Of a DNA stretch of 46,025 nt, positions 1 through 8,999 are shown in pieces. The DNA is from a bacterium (GTDB lineage Bacteria; Moduliflexota; Moduliflexia; Moduliflexales; JAUQPW01), in NCBI GenBank assembly GCA_030550175.1, contig JAUQPW010000040.1:1-46025 (forward strand), given 5' to 3'. The stretch's first letter is position 1, and every line of letters begins with the position of its first letter. The notes under the pieces are model-generated. The model worked only from the letters and a program-made list of their open reading frames with translations. It was not told the origin of the DNA and searched no databases. A program made the translations under genes and the position numbers.

Positions 1-202
1 TCTACGTTGAAACATCTCATAAACTGTAGGGGCAACTCCTTCCACATCCCACTAAGAAGGGGAAAAGCCTTATTTTCAGTCTGAACCCCCCCTACCTTCT
101 TCCAGAGGGGAATTTGGCAGGTAACCCTCTAAATTCCCCCAAACGAAATAAAGTATCCTCTCTAAGTGCAGGATCTGCCTTTTTGCTTTTTCCTTAGATT
201 GG
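1..202. repeat. Non-coding start of window with a short palindromic repeat
   Basis: No gene is visible here. Positions about 109-139 hold an imperfect palindrome in which GGGGAATTT is answered by AAATTCCCC around a GGTAACC centre. A clearly related sequence (CAGGAGAAATTTGACGGGTA followed by ACCTTCTAAATCCCC) is found at about 20820-20855, so this is a dispersed repeat. It lies just downstream of the pilin gene on the minus strand and could act as a transcript end, though no U-run follows. Confidence 0.45.
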
Positions 203-682
203 CTAGGTACCGGAGTCCGGTGAGGCAATAAATATTCCATTGCTCAGCATGAGGTCATGATCCCAATTTTGGTCATTCCTTGTTGCGTTCATGTTATTAA
301 TCCCGTCTCGTCCTCTACTTTCAAGGGTATAAGAGTCTCTGGCCGATACAATATAACGAAAAGGATTACCCCAGCCATCCCGATCTGGAATAGCCGTTAT
401 ATAGGTAGGAATTAGTGCACTATTAAGACTGGTATTTGGAGTTGTAACAGTAGTTCCTACCGAACCTCCCCGAGGTACGATACTGTTATCTTGAAGATAT
501 TGGGCTATGGCATTGGCGATGGTTTTCATGTCTCCCATGGTTCTACGTTGTCGAGCCCTTTGAGTGGCATTTAATAAATTCGGAATGGCTATAGTTGCAA
601 TAATACCGATAATGGTGACTACCACCAGTAATTCGATTAGAGTAAAACCCAACTGGTTCTTTTTAAGCTGAACTGGCCTCAT
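203..682 (-). CDS. Type II secretion/type IV pilin-like pseudopilin (GspG-like)
   Basis: A 159-residue prepilin. It has a short basic leader, then the class III cleavage and methylation motif G-FTLIELLVVV with Gly12/Phe13 at the expected peptidase site and Glu17 at position +5, and a single hydrophobic N-terminal helix. The C-terminal part (WGNPFRYIVS, then a SRGRDG segment) resembles the major pseudopilin GspG, which forms the periplasmic pseudopilus of type II secretion. The start has a good AAGAAAGGAG ribosome site. No other secretion gene is in view, so it is a single, possibly orphan gene. A minor type IV pilin is the main alternative. Confidence 0.8.
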   Translation of the reverse strand: MRPVQLKKNQLGFTLIELLVVVTIIGIIATIAIPNLLNATQRARQRRTMGDMKTIANAIAQYLQDNSIVPRGGSVGTTVTTPNTSLNSALIPTYITAIPDRDGWGNPFRYIVSARDSYTLESRGRDGINNMNATRNDQNWDHDLMLSNGIFIASPDSGT

Positions 683-963
683 AAGTATAGACTCCTTTCT
701 TCGGAGTAACGGACCAGATAACCTGTCGAGATGATCCTAAGTTTTAAGGTGTTCTTGCAAGAAACCAAGAGTTATTTACTTTTTATATCGTTCCCCAGGA
801 AAATAGATATCCTTAATAAAAGGGGCATGCAAGATATATGCTAATTCCTATTCCTGTTAAAATCCAGTATGACCGCTAGGAACAATCCTGGAAAGCCGCC
901 CTGTTTAGGGATGATCCTGGGAAATCGCCCTGCAGGTTATGTGACCTTTCTATTTAGGATTAG
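683..963. repeat. Intergenic region with GCCCTGTTTAGGG/GGAAATCGCCC repeat
   Basis: No gene seen. Around 875-935 the phrases 'aatcctggaaagccgccctg' and 'gatcctgggaaatcgccctg' form two imperfect direct repeats of about 20 bases. The GCCCTGTTTAGGG portion between them reappears, inverted in sense, in the GGGCGATC hairpin near 7190-7225. It looks like another dispersed hairpin family rather than a gene. Confidence 0.35.
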
Positions 964-1108
964 TACTTTGTAAAGTTAGATTTGAATAGCCGTTCTGCCC
1001 TCACCCCGACCCTTCTCCGCCCCACCCCTTCCCTCTCCGTGGACGGGGAGGGTGAGGGAGGGGGAGAGGGGCAGTTTAAAAGTTACACAAAACTAAGTAA
1101 ACAAAGTA
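964..1108. mobile_element. MITE-like element, copy 1, with TTAG target duplication
   Basis: The left end TACTTTGTAAAGTTA (964-978) is matched by a degenerate inverted right end ending CAAAGTA (1102-1108). The element is flanked on both sides by TTAG (960-963 and 1109-1112), consistent with a 4-base target duplication. The interior starts GATTTGAATAGCCGTTCTGC and then has a C-rich/G-rich palindromic core. The first ~40 bases are almost identical to the second copy at 18665. At about 145 bp there is no room for a transposase, so it would depend on an element elsewhere. Confidence 0.65.
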
Positions 1109-1351
1109 TTAGACGGGAGTTCCTACGGGGCCTGGAGAACTTTTAGAATTTTATAGCTATAAACAGACTGTTTCTATAGGGCTTAAGCCTTTAAATTACT
1201 GTCGTTCTCTTTAGGTAATATTTCTACGGTGAAAGGATATCAGGTTTGAAAAGGTAAGAACTTAGATAGATGTTATGACAGGGAAGAGTGACGAATTTTG
1301 TCTCCCCTTTTTTTATCTCTCTGAAGCCTCGAAAGCATGCTGTGACAGGGT

Positions 1352-2068
1352 CTAGGGTTGTTTAGATGAGGGTCTTGGCAGGTTGCCAATTTTTAGCCTG
1401 TCATATTTATATCCTGCTCTTTTATTCTGAATCCCCTTTGCCCATAAACGATAACTCAAAAGTATTGCCAATACAATGGCGTAAATCGTAGGATTTCGGG
1501 TATCTGCTTTAACCAACTGGAAATAGTGGATCACCCCACCAATACCGATGAGATAAATTAATCGGTGAAGGGGTTGCCATCGCTTTCCAAGACGTTTGAT
1601 CATTTTATTGGTAGAAGTAACGGCCAGGGGAATCAGGAGGAGAAAACTGGTAAAACCTACGGTAATAAAAGGGCGCTTGATCACATCTTTGGTAATTTCA
1701 TCCAGGGCAAAAAACTGATCGAGTCCTGCATAGCTCAAAAAATGCAGGCAGGCGTAGAAAAAAGCAAATAACCCCAGCATACGCCGAAATCGAATCAGCC
1801 AGTCCCACTTTAAAAGATGCTTCAGCGGAGTCACGGCCAGGGTGATCAATAAGAATCTCAAGGCCCAGTCTCCCATACTTCGGGTAGTTGCTTCAATGGG
1901 ATTAGCCCCGAGATGCCCGGTCAGGGCCTTGATGATCAATATAACCAAAGGAATCAGGCAAGCAGCAAAGACGATGGGCTTTGCCACATACTGTATCCAC
2001 CGATTCCGAGTCATTGATCCTTTATCCCTCATCCATTGTTTGTAGTACCCGGTTACCTTAATTTTCAT
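1352..2068 (-). CDS. msrQ: MsrQ, haem-binding membrane subunit of methionine sulfoxide reductase
   Basis: A 238-residue polytopic membrane protein of the YedZ/MsrQ family (ferric reductase-like transmembrane fold). It has about six hydrophobic segments and the family's conserved region around FRRMLGLFAFFYACLHFLSY, with histidines expected to bind haem b. MsrQ passes electrons from the quinone pool or a flavin to the periplasmic molybdoenzyme MsrP. I place the start at the ATG at 2066-2068 because it follows an AGGGGGAAAG ribosome site. An open frame extends 59 codons further upstream only because it reads through a C/G-rich repeat. It lies downstream of msrP on the same strand, separated by about 280 bases of repeats. 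Confidence 0.9.
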   Translation of the reverse strand: MKIKVTGYYKQWMRDKGSMTRNRWIQYVAKPIVFAACLIPLVILIIKALTGHLGANPIEATTRSMGDWALRFLLITLAVTPLKHLLKWDWLIRFRRMLGLFAFFYACLHFLSYAGLDQFFALDEITKDVIKRPFITVGFTSFLLLIPLAVTSTNKMIKRLGKRWQPLHRLIYLIGIGGVIHYFQLVKADTRNPTIYAIVLAILLSYRLWAKGIQNKRAGYKYDRLKIGNLPRPSSKQP

Positions 2069-2099
2069 GGACTTTCCCCCTCTTACTTTACCCTCCTCT

Positions 2100-2340
2100 A
2101 AAGAGTGCTTGTAGATAGTCCCTCCGCCCCCTTTCATCCCCTCGCATGCGGGGGGATGAAAGGGGGGCAGGGGAAGGGGGGTTTTGCTCCGAAGTTCCCT
2201 CCCCTGTGAAACGGGAGAGAGAGAAGATGGAGGGGCGCTTACCAACTAGTACCCCCACAAAAAACTTACCTTACAAAGCCCGCTTCCCCTTTCCTGAAAC
2301 TTCAGGAAAGAGGGGTGAAATGGGATTAAATTAAGTTTTC
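2100..2340. repeat. C/G-rich palindrome and hairpin between msrP and msrQ
   Basis: At 2127-2167 a long palindrome centred on CGCATGCG pairs a CCCCCTTTCATCCCC arm with a GGGGATGAAAGGGGGG arm. A second hairpin at about 2287-2316 pairs CCCCTTTCCTGA with TCAGGAAAGAGGGG. Similar C/G-rich palindromes occur at least five more times in the window. Their position between two co-oriented genes suggests they could alter the msrP:msrQ expression ratio, but no U-run terminator is seen. Confidence 0.55.
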
Positions 2341-2350
2341 CTTCTTGGCC

Positions 2351-3316
2351 TTAAAAATAGGTTCTCAAATCCATATTGGCGTACATATGAGCAACCTGTT
2401 CTGCATAGCCATTAAACATAAGGGTTTTGCGCTTGAAAAATTCTCCCACACGCCGCTCCCGGGCCTGGCTCCAACGGGGATGATCTACTTCCGGATTTAC
2501 ATTGGCATAAAAGCCATACTCATCTGGAGCGGCCAGGGCCCAGGTATTCATGGGCTGTTCTTCCACAAAACGTATTTTAACAATGGACTTAATACTCTTG
2601 AACCCATACTTCCAGGGTACCACCAGCCGAAGCGGGGCCCCATTCTGGTTGGGTAAAACCTCTCCATACAACCCAACGGCCAGGATTGTCAGGGGATTCA
2701 TAGCCTCATCCATGCGTAATCCTTCCACATAGGGCCATTTAAGTATAGCCCGTTTCTGTCCTGGCATCTGTTCTGGGTCATACAGGGTGGTAAATTCAAC
2801 AAATTTGGCTTTGGAAGTCGGTTCAAAGCGTTTGATCAAATCCGCCAGCGGAAACCCTACCCAGGGAATCACCATCGACCAGGCTTCAACACAACGATGT
2901 CGGTAAACACGTTCTTCCAGGGTCTTAGGAATCAAATCTTCTAGATGATAAACGGCCGGTTTGTTTATCTCACCTTCTACTGCAACCGACCAGGGGCGAG
3001 GTTTGAGGGTTTTCGGGGCTATTTCGGCCGGGGATTCTTTATCGGTCCCAAACTCGTAAAAGTTATTATATGTGGTGATAGCTGTATAGGAAGTGGGTTT
3101 TTCATCGGTGCTGTAGGGTCCTTTAACTACACCTTCTAACTTCTCCCCTGCCTGTACCGTATCGGACATCAACAGATCCGAACCTAAAGACCCGGAAGCT
3201 GCTGTCACCGCAGCCATAGAAGCAGCCCGAATAAACTCGCGTCGGTTAAGATAGAGTTTTTTATCGGTAATTTCCGAAGAAGGAATATCCAGATTGGTTT
3301 TAATTTTGATGAGCAT
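2351..3316 (-). CDS. msrP: MsrP, periplasmic molybdopterin methionine sulfoxide reductase
   Basis: A 321-residue catalytic subunit of the MsrPQ system (YedY family), which repairs oxidised methionines in periplasmic proteins. The N-terminus has a twin-arginine signal ([11 protein letters not shown], Arg25-Arg26), as expected for export of a folded molybdo-cofactor enzyme. Cys142 in [11 protein letters not shown] matches the molybdenum-ligating cysteine. The oxidoreductase molybdopterin-binding domain spans roughly residues 105-270, and the C-terminal [17 protein letters not shown] matches the family end. A GAGGAAAA ribosome site supports the start. It is the first gene of the minus-strand msrPQ pair and is divergent from the TVP38 gene. 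Confidence 0.93.
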   Translation of the reverse strand: MLIKIKTNLDIPSSEITDKKLYLNRREFIRAASMAAVTAASGSLGSDLLMSDTVQAGEKLEGVVKGPYSTDEKPTSYTAITTYNNFYEFGTDKESPAEIAPKTLKPRPWSVAVEGEINKPAVYHLEDLIPKTLEERVYRHRCVEAWSMVIPWVGFPLADLIKRFEPTSKAKFVEFTTLYDPEQMPGQKRAILKWPYVEGLRMDEAMNPLTILAVGLYGEVLPNQNGAPLRLVVPWKYGFKSIKSIVKIRFVEEQPMNTWALAAPDEYGFYANVNPEVDHPRWSQARERRVGEFFKRKTLMFNGYAEQVAHMYANMDLRTYF

Positions 3317-3682
3317 AGGTTTTCCTCACTTGACGTAACCGGTTAAAAAGTTTATGCTGGTTTTTAAATCGTTTTCCTAAACCGTTTAATAAACAGTCGG
3401 TTGACAGATAAAAATCCTTACAGGTCCTCTCCTTTTATATTACCAACTCTGAGATTAAAAGAGTCCACAGGATTAAAGTAAGCGATTTTATAATCCTTCA
3501 GGGATAAGTATCTTTTTAGTTGATAAACGAGGAGATGGACCAGGACTAAAAATCTATTACCGTTAAAATTTTCTGTAAGGATTTCTTGCATGGGACGACC
3601 ATTCACCAAACAAGTTGAACCAAGGTATTTAAGATTAGTTTTAAGGTATACCCTGGACCTATAAAAAGGGAGGAATAAAATT
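3317..3682. other. Divergent intergenic region, msrP / TVP38 gene
   Basis: No gene is supported. The minus-strand open frame across it lacks recognisable features and overlaps the start of the TVP38 gene. Promoters for both neighbours must lie here, but the only good -35 hexamer (TTGACA, 3401-3406) has no well-spaced -10. Confidence 0.4.
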
Positions 3683-4375
3683 ATGGAAGGCGTTGTGCAA
3701 CCGTCATCGAGTCGCAAAGGAGCTATCATTAAGGCTTCCATTTTTCTGGCTTTTATCGTGGGAGCCATTTACATAGTTCGGTTTACCCCGGTTAGGGGAT
3801 TTTTTACACCTGAGGTTCTAGGTCGTTCCTTGGAATCTGCGGGCATCTGGGCCCCTTTGATTTATATACTGATTTATACCGTTGGGGTTTGTTTATTTGT
3901 ACCGGGTACCGTATTGACTGCGATAGGAGCTGCTATTTTTGGACCTTACCGGGGTTTTCTCTATGTCTGGCTTGGCGCAATGGCCGGCTCCAGTATTGCC
4001 TTTTTTATTGGACGTACTTTGGGTAGAGATTTTGCTGCTTCTCTTATCGGCGACAGGCTCAAAAAGTACGATGATGCCATCGCTCGCAATGGATTTGCCA
4101 CCGTACTTTATCTTCGCTTGATCTATTTTCCTTTTACCCCTTTAAACTTTGGTATGGGACTTACCCGGGTCCGATTTTTAGACTATTTTTTCGGTACTGC
4201 ATTGGGTATCGTGGTAGGTACCTTTATTTTTACCTTCTTTATAGGAACCCTTAAAGAGGTCTTAGCCAGTGGAGATTGGAGTCAGTTACTCTCTGTGAAA
4301 GTTTTATTTTCCCTGGTTCTGTTTGTTTTCTCATTCTTTATTCCTAAGCTTGTCAAAAAGTTCAAAGAAAACTAA
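3683..4375 (+). CDS. TVP38/TMEM64 (DedA-superfamily) membrane protein
   Basis: A 230-residue integral membrane protein with about six hydrophobic segments. The TVP38/DedA core motif is visible: a re-entrant region with FGPYRGFLYVWLGAMAGSSI followed by FFIGRTLGRDF, then a basic loop and LRLIYFPFTPLNFGMGLT. The superfamily is linked to lipid flipping and membrane homeostasis. The start has a strong AGGGAGGA site. The flavoprotein gene begins 18 bases after its stop with its own AAGGAGG, so the two are almost certainly one operon. This pairing is common in bacteria but the joint function is unproven. Confidence 0.88.
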   Translation: MEGVVQPSSSRKGAIIKASIFLAFIVGAIYIVRFTPVRGFFTPEVLGRSLESAGIWAPLIYILIYTVGVCLFVPGTVLTAIGAAIFGPYRGFLYVWLGAMAGSSIAFFIGRTLGRDFAASLIGDRLKKYDDAIARNGFATVLYLRLIYFPFTPLNFGMGLTRVRFLDYFFGTALGIVVGTFIFTFFIGTLKEVLASGDWSQLLSVKVLFSLVLFVFSFFIPKLVKKFKEN

Positions 4376-4393
4376 TCAAGGAGGAACACTTTT

Positions 4394-5929
4394 ATGAACC
4401 CCATGTCAAAGGTACTGTCCGCAAGGGTGTTACCGGATGATAAATATAATCAGATTCTTCTTTCCAATGTTTATCCACCGGATTGGAAAAACCCTGAGCC
4501 GGCTCCCCGTTATAATCTGGTTGTAATAGGAGCCGGTACGGCGGGATTGGTAACTGCTGCAGGAGCGGCCGGCTTAGGTGCCAAAGTGGCCTTAATTGAG
4601 AAACACCTTCTCGGTGGCGACTGTTTAAATGTAGGGTGTGTACCTTCGAAGTGCTTAATTCGATCTTCTCGTGCTGCCGCAGAGGTTCGCAATGCCCGTC
4701 AATTCGGTGTGAGTGCGCCGGGAGGCGGAGAGGTAGATTTTCCTGCCGTTATGGAAAGATTAAGAAAGCTACGGGCAAGGATTAGTTATCATGATTCGGC
4801 CAAAAGATTTCAAGAACTGGGTGTGGATGTATTCCTGGGAGAAGGTCGGTTTACAGGTCCTGATACCATACAGGTTGCAGGGAAAACCCTTCGCTTTAAA
4901 AAAGCCGTTCTGGCTACCGGTGCACGGGCTGTTCATCCCCCTATCCCAGGACTGGCAGAAGTCGGTTACCTGACCAATGAAACGGTCTTCTGGCTCACAG
5001 AGCGCCCAGAACGCTTCGCAGTTATCGGTGGAGGTCCTATCGGCTGTGAGATGGCCCAGGCCTTCCAGCGCTTGGGAAGCCAGGTTACTTTATTCCATAA
5101 TTCTTCCCATATCTTGAATCGGGAAGATGCAGATGCTGCTGAGATTATCCAACAAGCCTTCATTCGAGAGGGAATTCGTCTGGTACTGGAAGCTCAAATC
5201 CAACGAGTTGAAAGGAAAGAGGGGAGTAAAGTTATCCACTTCGAATCTAAAGGCAAAGAAGACACGGTCGTGGTGGATGAAATCCTGGTAGGGACCGGAC
5301 GCGCTCCCAATGTAGAGGGTTTAAATTTGGAGGTCGTTGGAGTGCAATACAGTCAGAAAGATGGGGTCCTGGTTAACGACTACTTACAAACCACAAACCC
5401 CCGAATTTATGCCGCCGGAGACATCTGTATGAACTGGAAATTTACCCATGCTGCAGATGCGGCTGCACGCATTGTCATCCAAAATGCCCTTTTCTTTGGA
5501 AGGAAGAAACTCAGTGATCTTATCATGCCGTGGTGTACTTACACCGACCCGGAGATCGCCCACGTCGGGATGTATGAACGAGAGGCCCAGAAAAAAGGAA
5601 TAGCAGTAGATACCTTTGTAAAAAGGCTAAGCGAAGTAGACCGGGCCATCACCGATGGAGAAGAAGAAGGCTTTGTCAAAATCCATGTAAAAAAAGGAAC
5701 CGATAAGATTTTAGGAGCCACCATCGTGGCGGCTCATGCCGGGGAGATGATTAGTGAAATTACCCTGGCCATGGTGGGAAACATCGGCCTAAAGACTATT
5801 TCAAGTGTCATCCATCCCTATCCTACCCAGGCCGAAGCCATTAAACAGTTAGCAGACGCTTATCGACGTACCTTATTGACCCCAGGGGTTAAGAAGTTAT
5901 TCACAAAATGGTTTGCCTGGACCCGGTAA
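4394..5929 (+). CDS. Mercuric-reductase-like FAD/NAD(P) disulfide oxidoreductase
   Basis: A 511-residue flavoprotein of the lipoamide dehydrogenase/mercuric reductase class. It has the FAD Rossmann motif VVIGAGTAGLVTA (near residues 43-55), the redox-active pair CLNVGC (Cys77, Cys82), a second NAD(P) motif AVIGGGPIGCEMA, and an ATH-type second FAD motif (YAAGDI). The C-terminal dimer domain carries IHPYPTQAEA, where lipoamide dehydrogenases have HAHPT, so the usual catalytic His is replaced by Tyr. It has no N-terminal HMA domain and no vicinal cysteines at the C-terminus, which true MerA uses to handle Hg(II). Mercury reduction is therefore doubtful. It is translated from its own AAGGAGG site in an operon with the TVP38 gene. 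Confidence 0.85.
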   Translation: MNPMSKVLSARVLPDDKYNQILLSNVYPPDWKNPEPAPRYNLVVIGAGTAGLVTAAGAAGLGAKVALIEKHLLGGDCLNVGCVPSKCLIRSSRAAAEVRNARQFGVSAPGGGEVDFPAVMERLRKLRARISYHDSAKRFQELGVDVFLGEGRFTGPDTIQVAGKTLRFKKAVLATGARAVHPPIPGLAEVGYLTNETVFWLTERPERFAVIGGGPIGCEMAQAFQRLGSQVTLFHNSSHILNREDADAAEIIQQAFIREGIRLVLEAQIQRVERKEGSKVIHFESKGKEDTVVVDEILVGTGRAPNVEGLNLEVVGVQYSQKDGVLVNDYLQTTNPRIYAAGDICMNWKFTHAADAAARIVIQNALFFGRKKLSDLIMPWCTYTDPEIAHVGMYEREAQKKGIAVDTFVKRLSEVDRAITDGEEEGFVKIHVKKGTDKILGATIVAAHAGEMISEITLAMVGNIGLKTISSVIHPYPTQAEAIKQLADAYRRTLLTPGVKKLFTKWFAWTR

Positions 5930-6053
5930 ACCACTTCTTTAGTCTGTTATCCATTGTAAGCCGATAGTGATGAGGGAGGTCGTCTATATCGAGTCACTCA
6001 GATAGATAGAGGGCTTGAAGATTTGCTACGACAGGCAATAGACAACGGGCCTC

Positions 6054-7183
6054 ATGATTATGAAAGCCATTGCTGTATTCCCCGGTAAACCCAACAGTAT
6101 CCATCTTACCGAACTGCCCAAACCTTCCGTTCAAGATATTCCGAAGGGTCGTGGGGTTCTGGTTAAGGTCCTGCGGGTAGGGGTAGACGGAACAGACAAG
6201 GAAATCAATGCTGCAGAGTATGGTCAGGCTCCGGAAGGATATGATTTTTTAGTGATTGGCCATGAATGTTTTGGTCGTGTTGTTGAAGTAGGAGAAAACG
6301 TAACAGAACTGGCTCCCGGTGATTATGTGGTACCTACGGTACGTCGTCCTGGCCAGAGTCTATACGATAAAATAGGCCCATATAATATGACCACCGACGA
6401 TGTGTACTACGTGCGCGGTATCAGTCTTCTCCATGGTTATCTGACGGAGTACTTTGTCGATGAACCTGAATACCTTATAAAGATACCTGAGGAACTGAGA
6501 CGGGTGGCCGTGCTCCTCGAACCTACGTTGGTTATCGAAAAAGGAATCATCCAGGCCTATGAAATCCAGCGTCGCTTGAAGATCTGGAGACCAAAACGGG
6601 CAGCCGTCCTGGGAGCAGGAACCCTAGGACTTCTGGTGGCTCTGTCCCTGAGAATGCGTGGTTTGGAAGTGACGAGTTTTGGTCAACGCTTGGTTCCTTA
6701 TAAAAATTCAAACCTGCTTACCGAGATCGGTGTACGCTATATTTCCACCGCTGAAATGTCCCTCAAGGAAGCTTCTGCCGGCTATGGTCCCTTCGATCTC
6801 ATGTTTGAGGCCACAGGTTATGCTCCCATTGTATTTGAAGCCATGGAGTATCTGGGCAAGAACGGGGTATTGATTCTATCCAGCGTAACCGGTGGTAATC
6901 ATCAAATCCAAATTCCTGTCGATACGATCAATTTGGGATTTGTATTAGGTAACAAAGTTATGGTGGGTACGGTCAATGCAAACCGGGATTATTTTGAGGT
7001 GGGGTATACGATTTATCCCGTGCAGAACTGCAATTTCCAGGGTGGTTATCGAAGCTTCTCACCCATCCTGTAGAGGGCCTTAAGGATTATAAAGGAATGA
7101 TAAGGTTCTTAACCGAAGAGAAAGACACCATCAAGCAAGATTTTTGTGAACGTTGCGAAGGAATAAGTAAACAGGTGGTATAA
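6054..7183 (+). pseudogene. Glucose 1-dehydrogenase-like zinc dehydrogenase, C-terminus frameshifted
   Basis: A medium-chain dehydrogenase of the archaeal-type glucose 1-dehydrogenase family (NAD(P)-dependent oxidation of aldoses). Zinc-site residues are Asp45 in GVDGTD and His70-Glu71 in GHECFG; Asp in place of Cys is known in halophilic glucose dehydrogenases. The nucleotide fold is AVLGAGTLGLL. No four-cysteine structural zinc loop is seen. The open frame ends at 7073, but after a GGGG run (7001-7004) the family's C-terminus continues in another frame (YDLSRAELQFPGWLSKLL, then HPVEGLKDYKGMIRFL) to a TAA at 7181-7183. One extra G would restore the frame and give about 376 residues. It is either a real mutation or a homopolymer sequencing error. 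The start may be the second ATG at 6060. Confidence 0.8.
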
Positions 7184-7185
7184 CC

Positions 7186-7228
7186 TGCGGGGCGATCACC
7201 CAGGATCGCCCTTAAACAGGGCTGCCCC
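7186..7228. repeat. GGGCGATC hairpin repeat
   Basis: A perfect 8-base stem, GGGCGATC (7190-7197) with GATCGCCC (7204-7211), closes a 6-base loop and is followed by CAGGGCTGCCCCTACAG. A similar hairpin, GGGCGAATC-CGC-GATTCGCCC, is at 21726-21746 and related fragments occur near 880-935 and 14580. It is a dispersed hairpin family lying 3' of genes. Confidence 0.5.
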
Positions 7229-7324
7229 TACAGTTTAGGTGATGGTTCAACATAGAAATGGTATAAGAGCGGCTAGAAGTAAGCATGTCATGGTGGATTT
7301 TCTCATCTCTACTTTACGTAACTT

Positions 7325-8380
7325 TTATATCGGGCCCAGAACCCGATAGACTGCAATGGCTTCGGTTATATTTTTTAAGGTTTTATGGCCGAGCATTTCC
7401 AATCGATAGCTATTCCCCAGGCAGTGAGCCGTCTCTGGTCCAACCAGGATCTGACCGGCTTCTGCGGTATCTGCCAATCGTGCCGCCAGATTTGTTACCG
7501 GGCCACTGGCTGTAAAGGTCCAACGGGTACCTCGAGCCCCTTCAAAACGGGTTGAGCCGATCAGTGCGATTCCCGAATTAATGCCTATGTGGACAGAAAG
7601 GGGATGTTCACGGTTTTCCCGATTAAGAGCCTCTGTAGTTGCCAGTAAAGCAAGGGCTGTATCAACGGCCTGGATGGCATGTCTTTGAGTATCATCATGT
7701 TGAAAGATGACCATAAATCCATCCCCTGCTGTTTCATTGATGTCTCCTCCTGCTGCATGAATGTGATCTAAAAAGCTGGAAAAGTATTGCTCGATCAATA
7801 CATCGAGGATTTCCGGCGGTAACTGAATGCTCAGGCGGGTGTAGCCGCTAATATCCAGGAACAGGACGGATACATCTCGTTCCCGCTTGATCAGTTCTGG
7901 TGCTTCAGGATTGGCGACAACGAGGCGTTTGACAGCCTCCGGTACAAATTTGGCGAAGTGATCTTTGATCCGACTTAGCTCGTTGATCTTATGATCTACC
8001 GTATGCTTGAGTTTGAGCGCCGTCTGAATTCGGGCCTTTAATTCTCGTGGATCAACCGGTTTAGTAAGGAAATCATCTGCTCCGGCCTCGATTCCCTTGA
8101 TACGATCCTCGATGCTACCTAAAGTAGTCATTATCACAACGGGAATCAATTGTGTCTCCTCATTTTCTTTCAGAATCCGACAGGTCGTAAACCCATCCAT
8201 GACAGGCATCATGACGTCTAGAAAAATCAAATCGGGGGCTTCCGTAGAGATCTTCTCCAGGGCCGTCTGTCCGTTTGTAGCCGTGAGGGTTTCGTAACCC
8301 AGATCCTCTAATTCCTGCTCCAGATAATCCACATTGAAAGGTTCATCATCGACAATCAGGATTTTGGATCGTTTGCCCAT
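7325..8380 (-). CDS. Response regulator with class III adenylate/guanylate cyclase output
   Basis: A 351-residue protein. Residues about 6-122 are a receiver domain (ILIVDDE, phospho-acceptor Asp in LIFLDVMMP, switch Thr in VVIMTT, Lys in FLTKP). A short helical linker follows, then a class III cyclase domain at about 165-345. The two metal-binding aspartates are present (SVLFLDISGYT and NETAGDGFMVIF), as is the NLAARL segment that carries the transition-state Asn and Arg. The likely output is cAMP or cGMP made in the cytoplasm in response to phosphorylation. The kinase remnant just upstream on the same strand was probably its partner, and it is now broken. No damage is visible in this gene itself. 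Confidence 0.88.
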   Translation of the reverse strand: MGKRSKILIVDDEPFNVDYLEQELEDLGYETLTATNGQTALEKISTEAPDLIFLDVMMPVMDGFTTCRILKENEETQLIPVVIMTTLGSIEDRIKGIEAGADDFLTKPVDPRELKARIQTALKLKHTVDHKINELSRIKDHFAKFVPEAVKRLVVANPEAPELIKRERDVSVLFLDISGYTRLSIQLPPEILDVLIEQYFSSFLDHIHAAGGDINETAGDGFMVIFQHDDTQRHAIQAVDTALALLATTEALNRENREHPLSVHIGINSGIALIGSTRFEGARGTRWTFTASGPVTNLAARLADTAEAGQILVGPETAHCLGNSYRLEMLGHKTLKNITEAIAVYRVLGPI

Positions 8381-8417
8381 CGTCCATCGTTAGCTATTAA
8401 AAATAACGGACAACGGA

Positions 8418-8999
8418 CTATGGATAAAGGAATCTCTTAATTTTTTCAAACAAAATCTCATCGTTGAAAGGTTTACTCAGATAATCATCACAACCGCTCT
8501 CCAGAGCTTTCTCTTCGTCTCCTACCATAGCATGAGCCGACAGAGCGATAATGGGGATATGCCAGAGTTTGGGATTGGCTTTGATTCTCCGGGTTGCTTC
8601 CCATCCATCTACCACCAGCAGCGAAAGATCCATAATGATCAGATCTGGGTGCTCACGCTCGGCCAGTTCAATTCCTGCTGCTCCATCCATGGCAGTGAGG
8701 ATCTTATAGTCATCCTCCGAGAGTGTCTTAGCGGTAAGAACGATAATTGGAATGTTACGGTATTGGGGATTCTGTTGTATGTGCTCGATCACGGCAAAGC
8801 CGTCCATTCTGGGCATAAGAAGGTTCAACAGAATAACATCAGGGCGCTGACGAGAGATCTTTTCCACAGCTTCCTGACCGTCCAGGGCTGCTTCGACCTC
8901 GTATGGTTTGTCTTCCAGAAGCTGACGTACCAGATCCGTTACCTGGGGATCGTCATCCACTACCAGAAGGCGATTCTGGCATGAAGGACCTGCCAGCCA
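8418..8999 (-). pseudogene. Two receiver domains fused by an internal deletion (hybrid kinase tail)
   Basis: The first receiver begins with VVDDDPQVTDLVRQLLE and runs through LLNLLMPRMDG to IIVLTAKTLSEDDYKIL, but then jumps to TAMDGAAGIELAEREHPDLI, the middle of a second receiver, without its ILxVEDN start. The second receiver then runs normally (IIMDLSLLVVDGW, IIALSAHAM, DYLSKPF) to its end. The family form is two complete receivers of about 120 residues each, so roughly 80-100 residues are missing, in frame. The true upstream codons (NRLLV) lie in frame before the ATG at 8960 and connect back toward the kinase. A protein may still be made, but it would be an abnormal receiver chimera. Confidence 0.75.

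Noticed and set aside
2069..2245. 59-codon upstream extension of the msrQ frame
   Set aside because: It reads through a C/G-rich palindrome with no protein-like content, and the ATG at 2068 has a good ribosome site.
3418..3768. 116-codon minus-strand frame upstream of the TVP38 gene
   Set aside because: It overlaps the start of the clearly coding TVP38 gene and has no recognisable features or ribosome site.
4394..5929. Mercury resistance operon
   Set aside because: No merR, merT or merP is present and the flavoprotein lacks the HMA domain and C-terminal cysteine pair.
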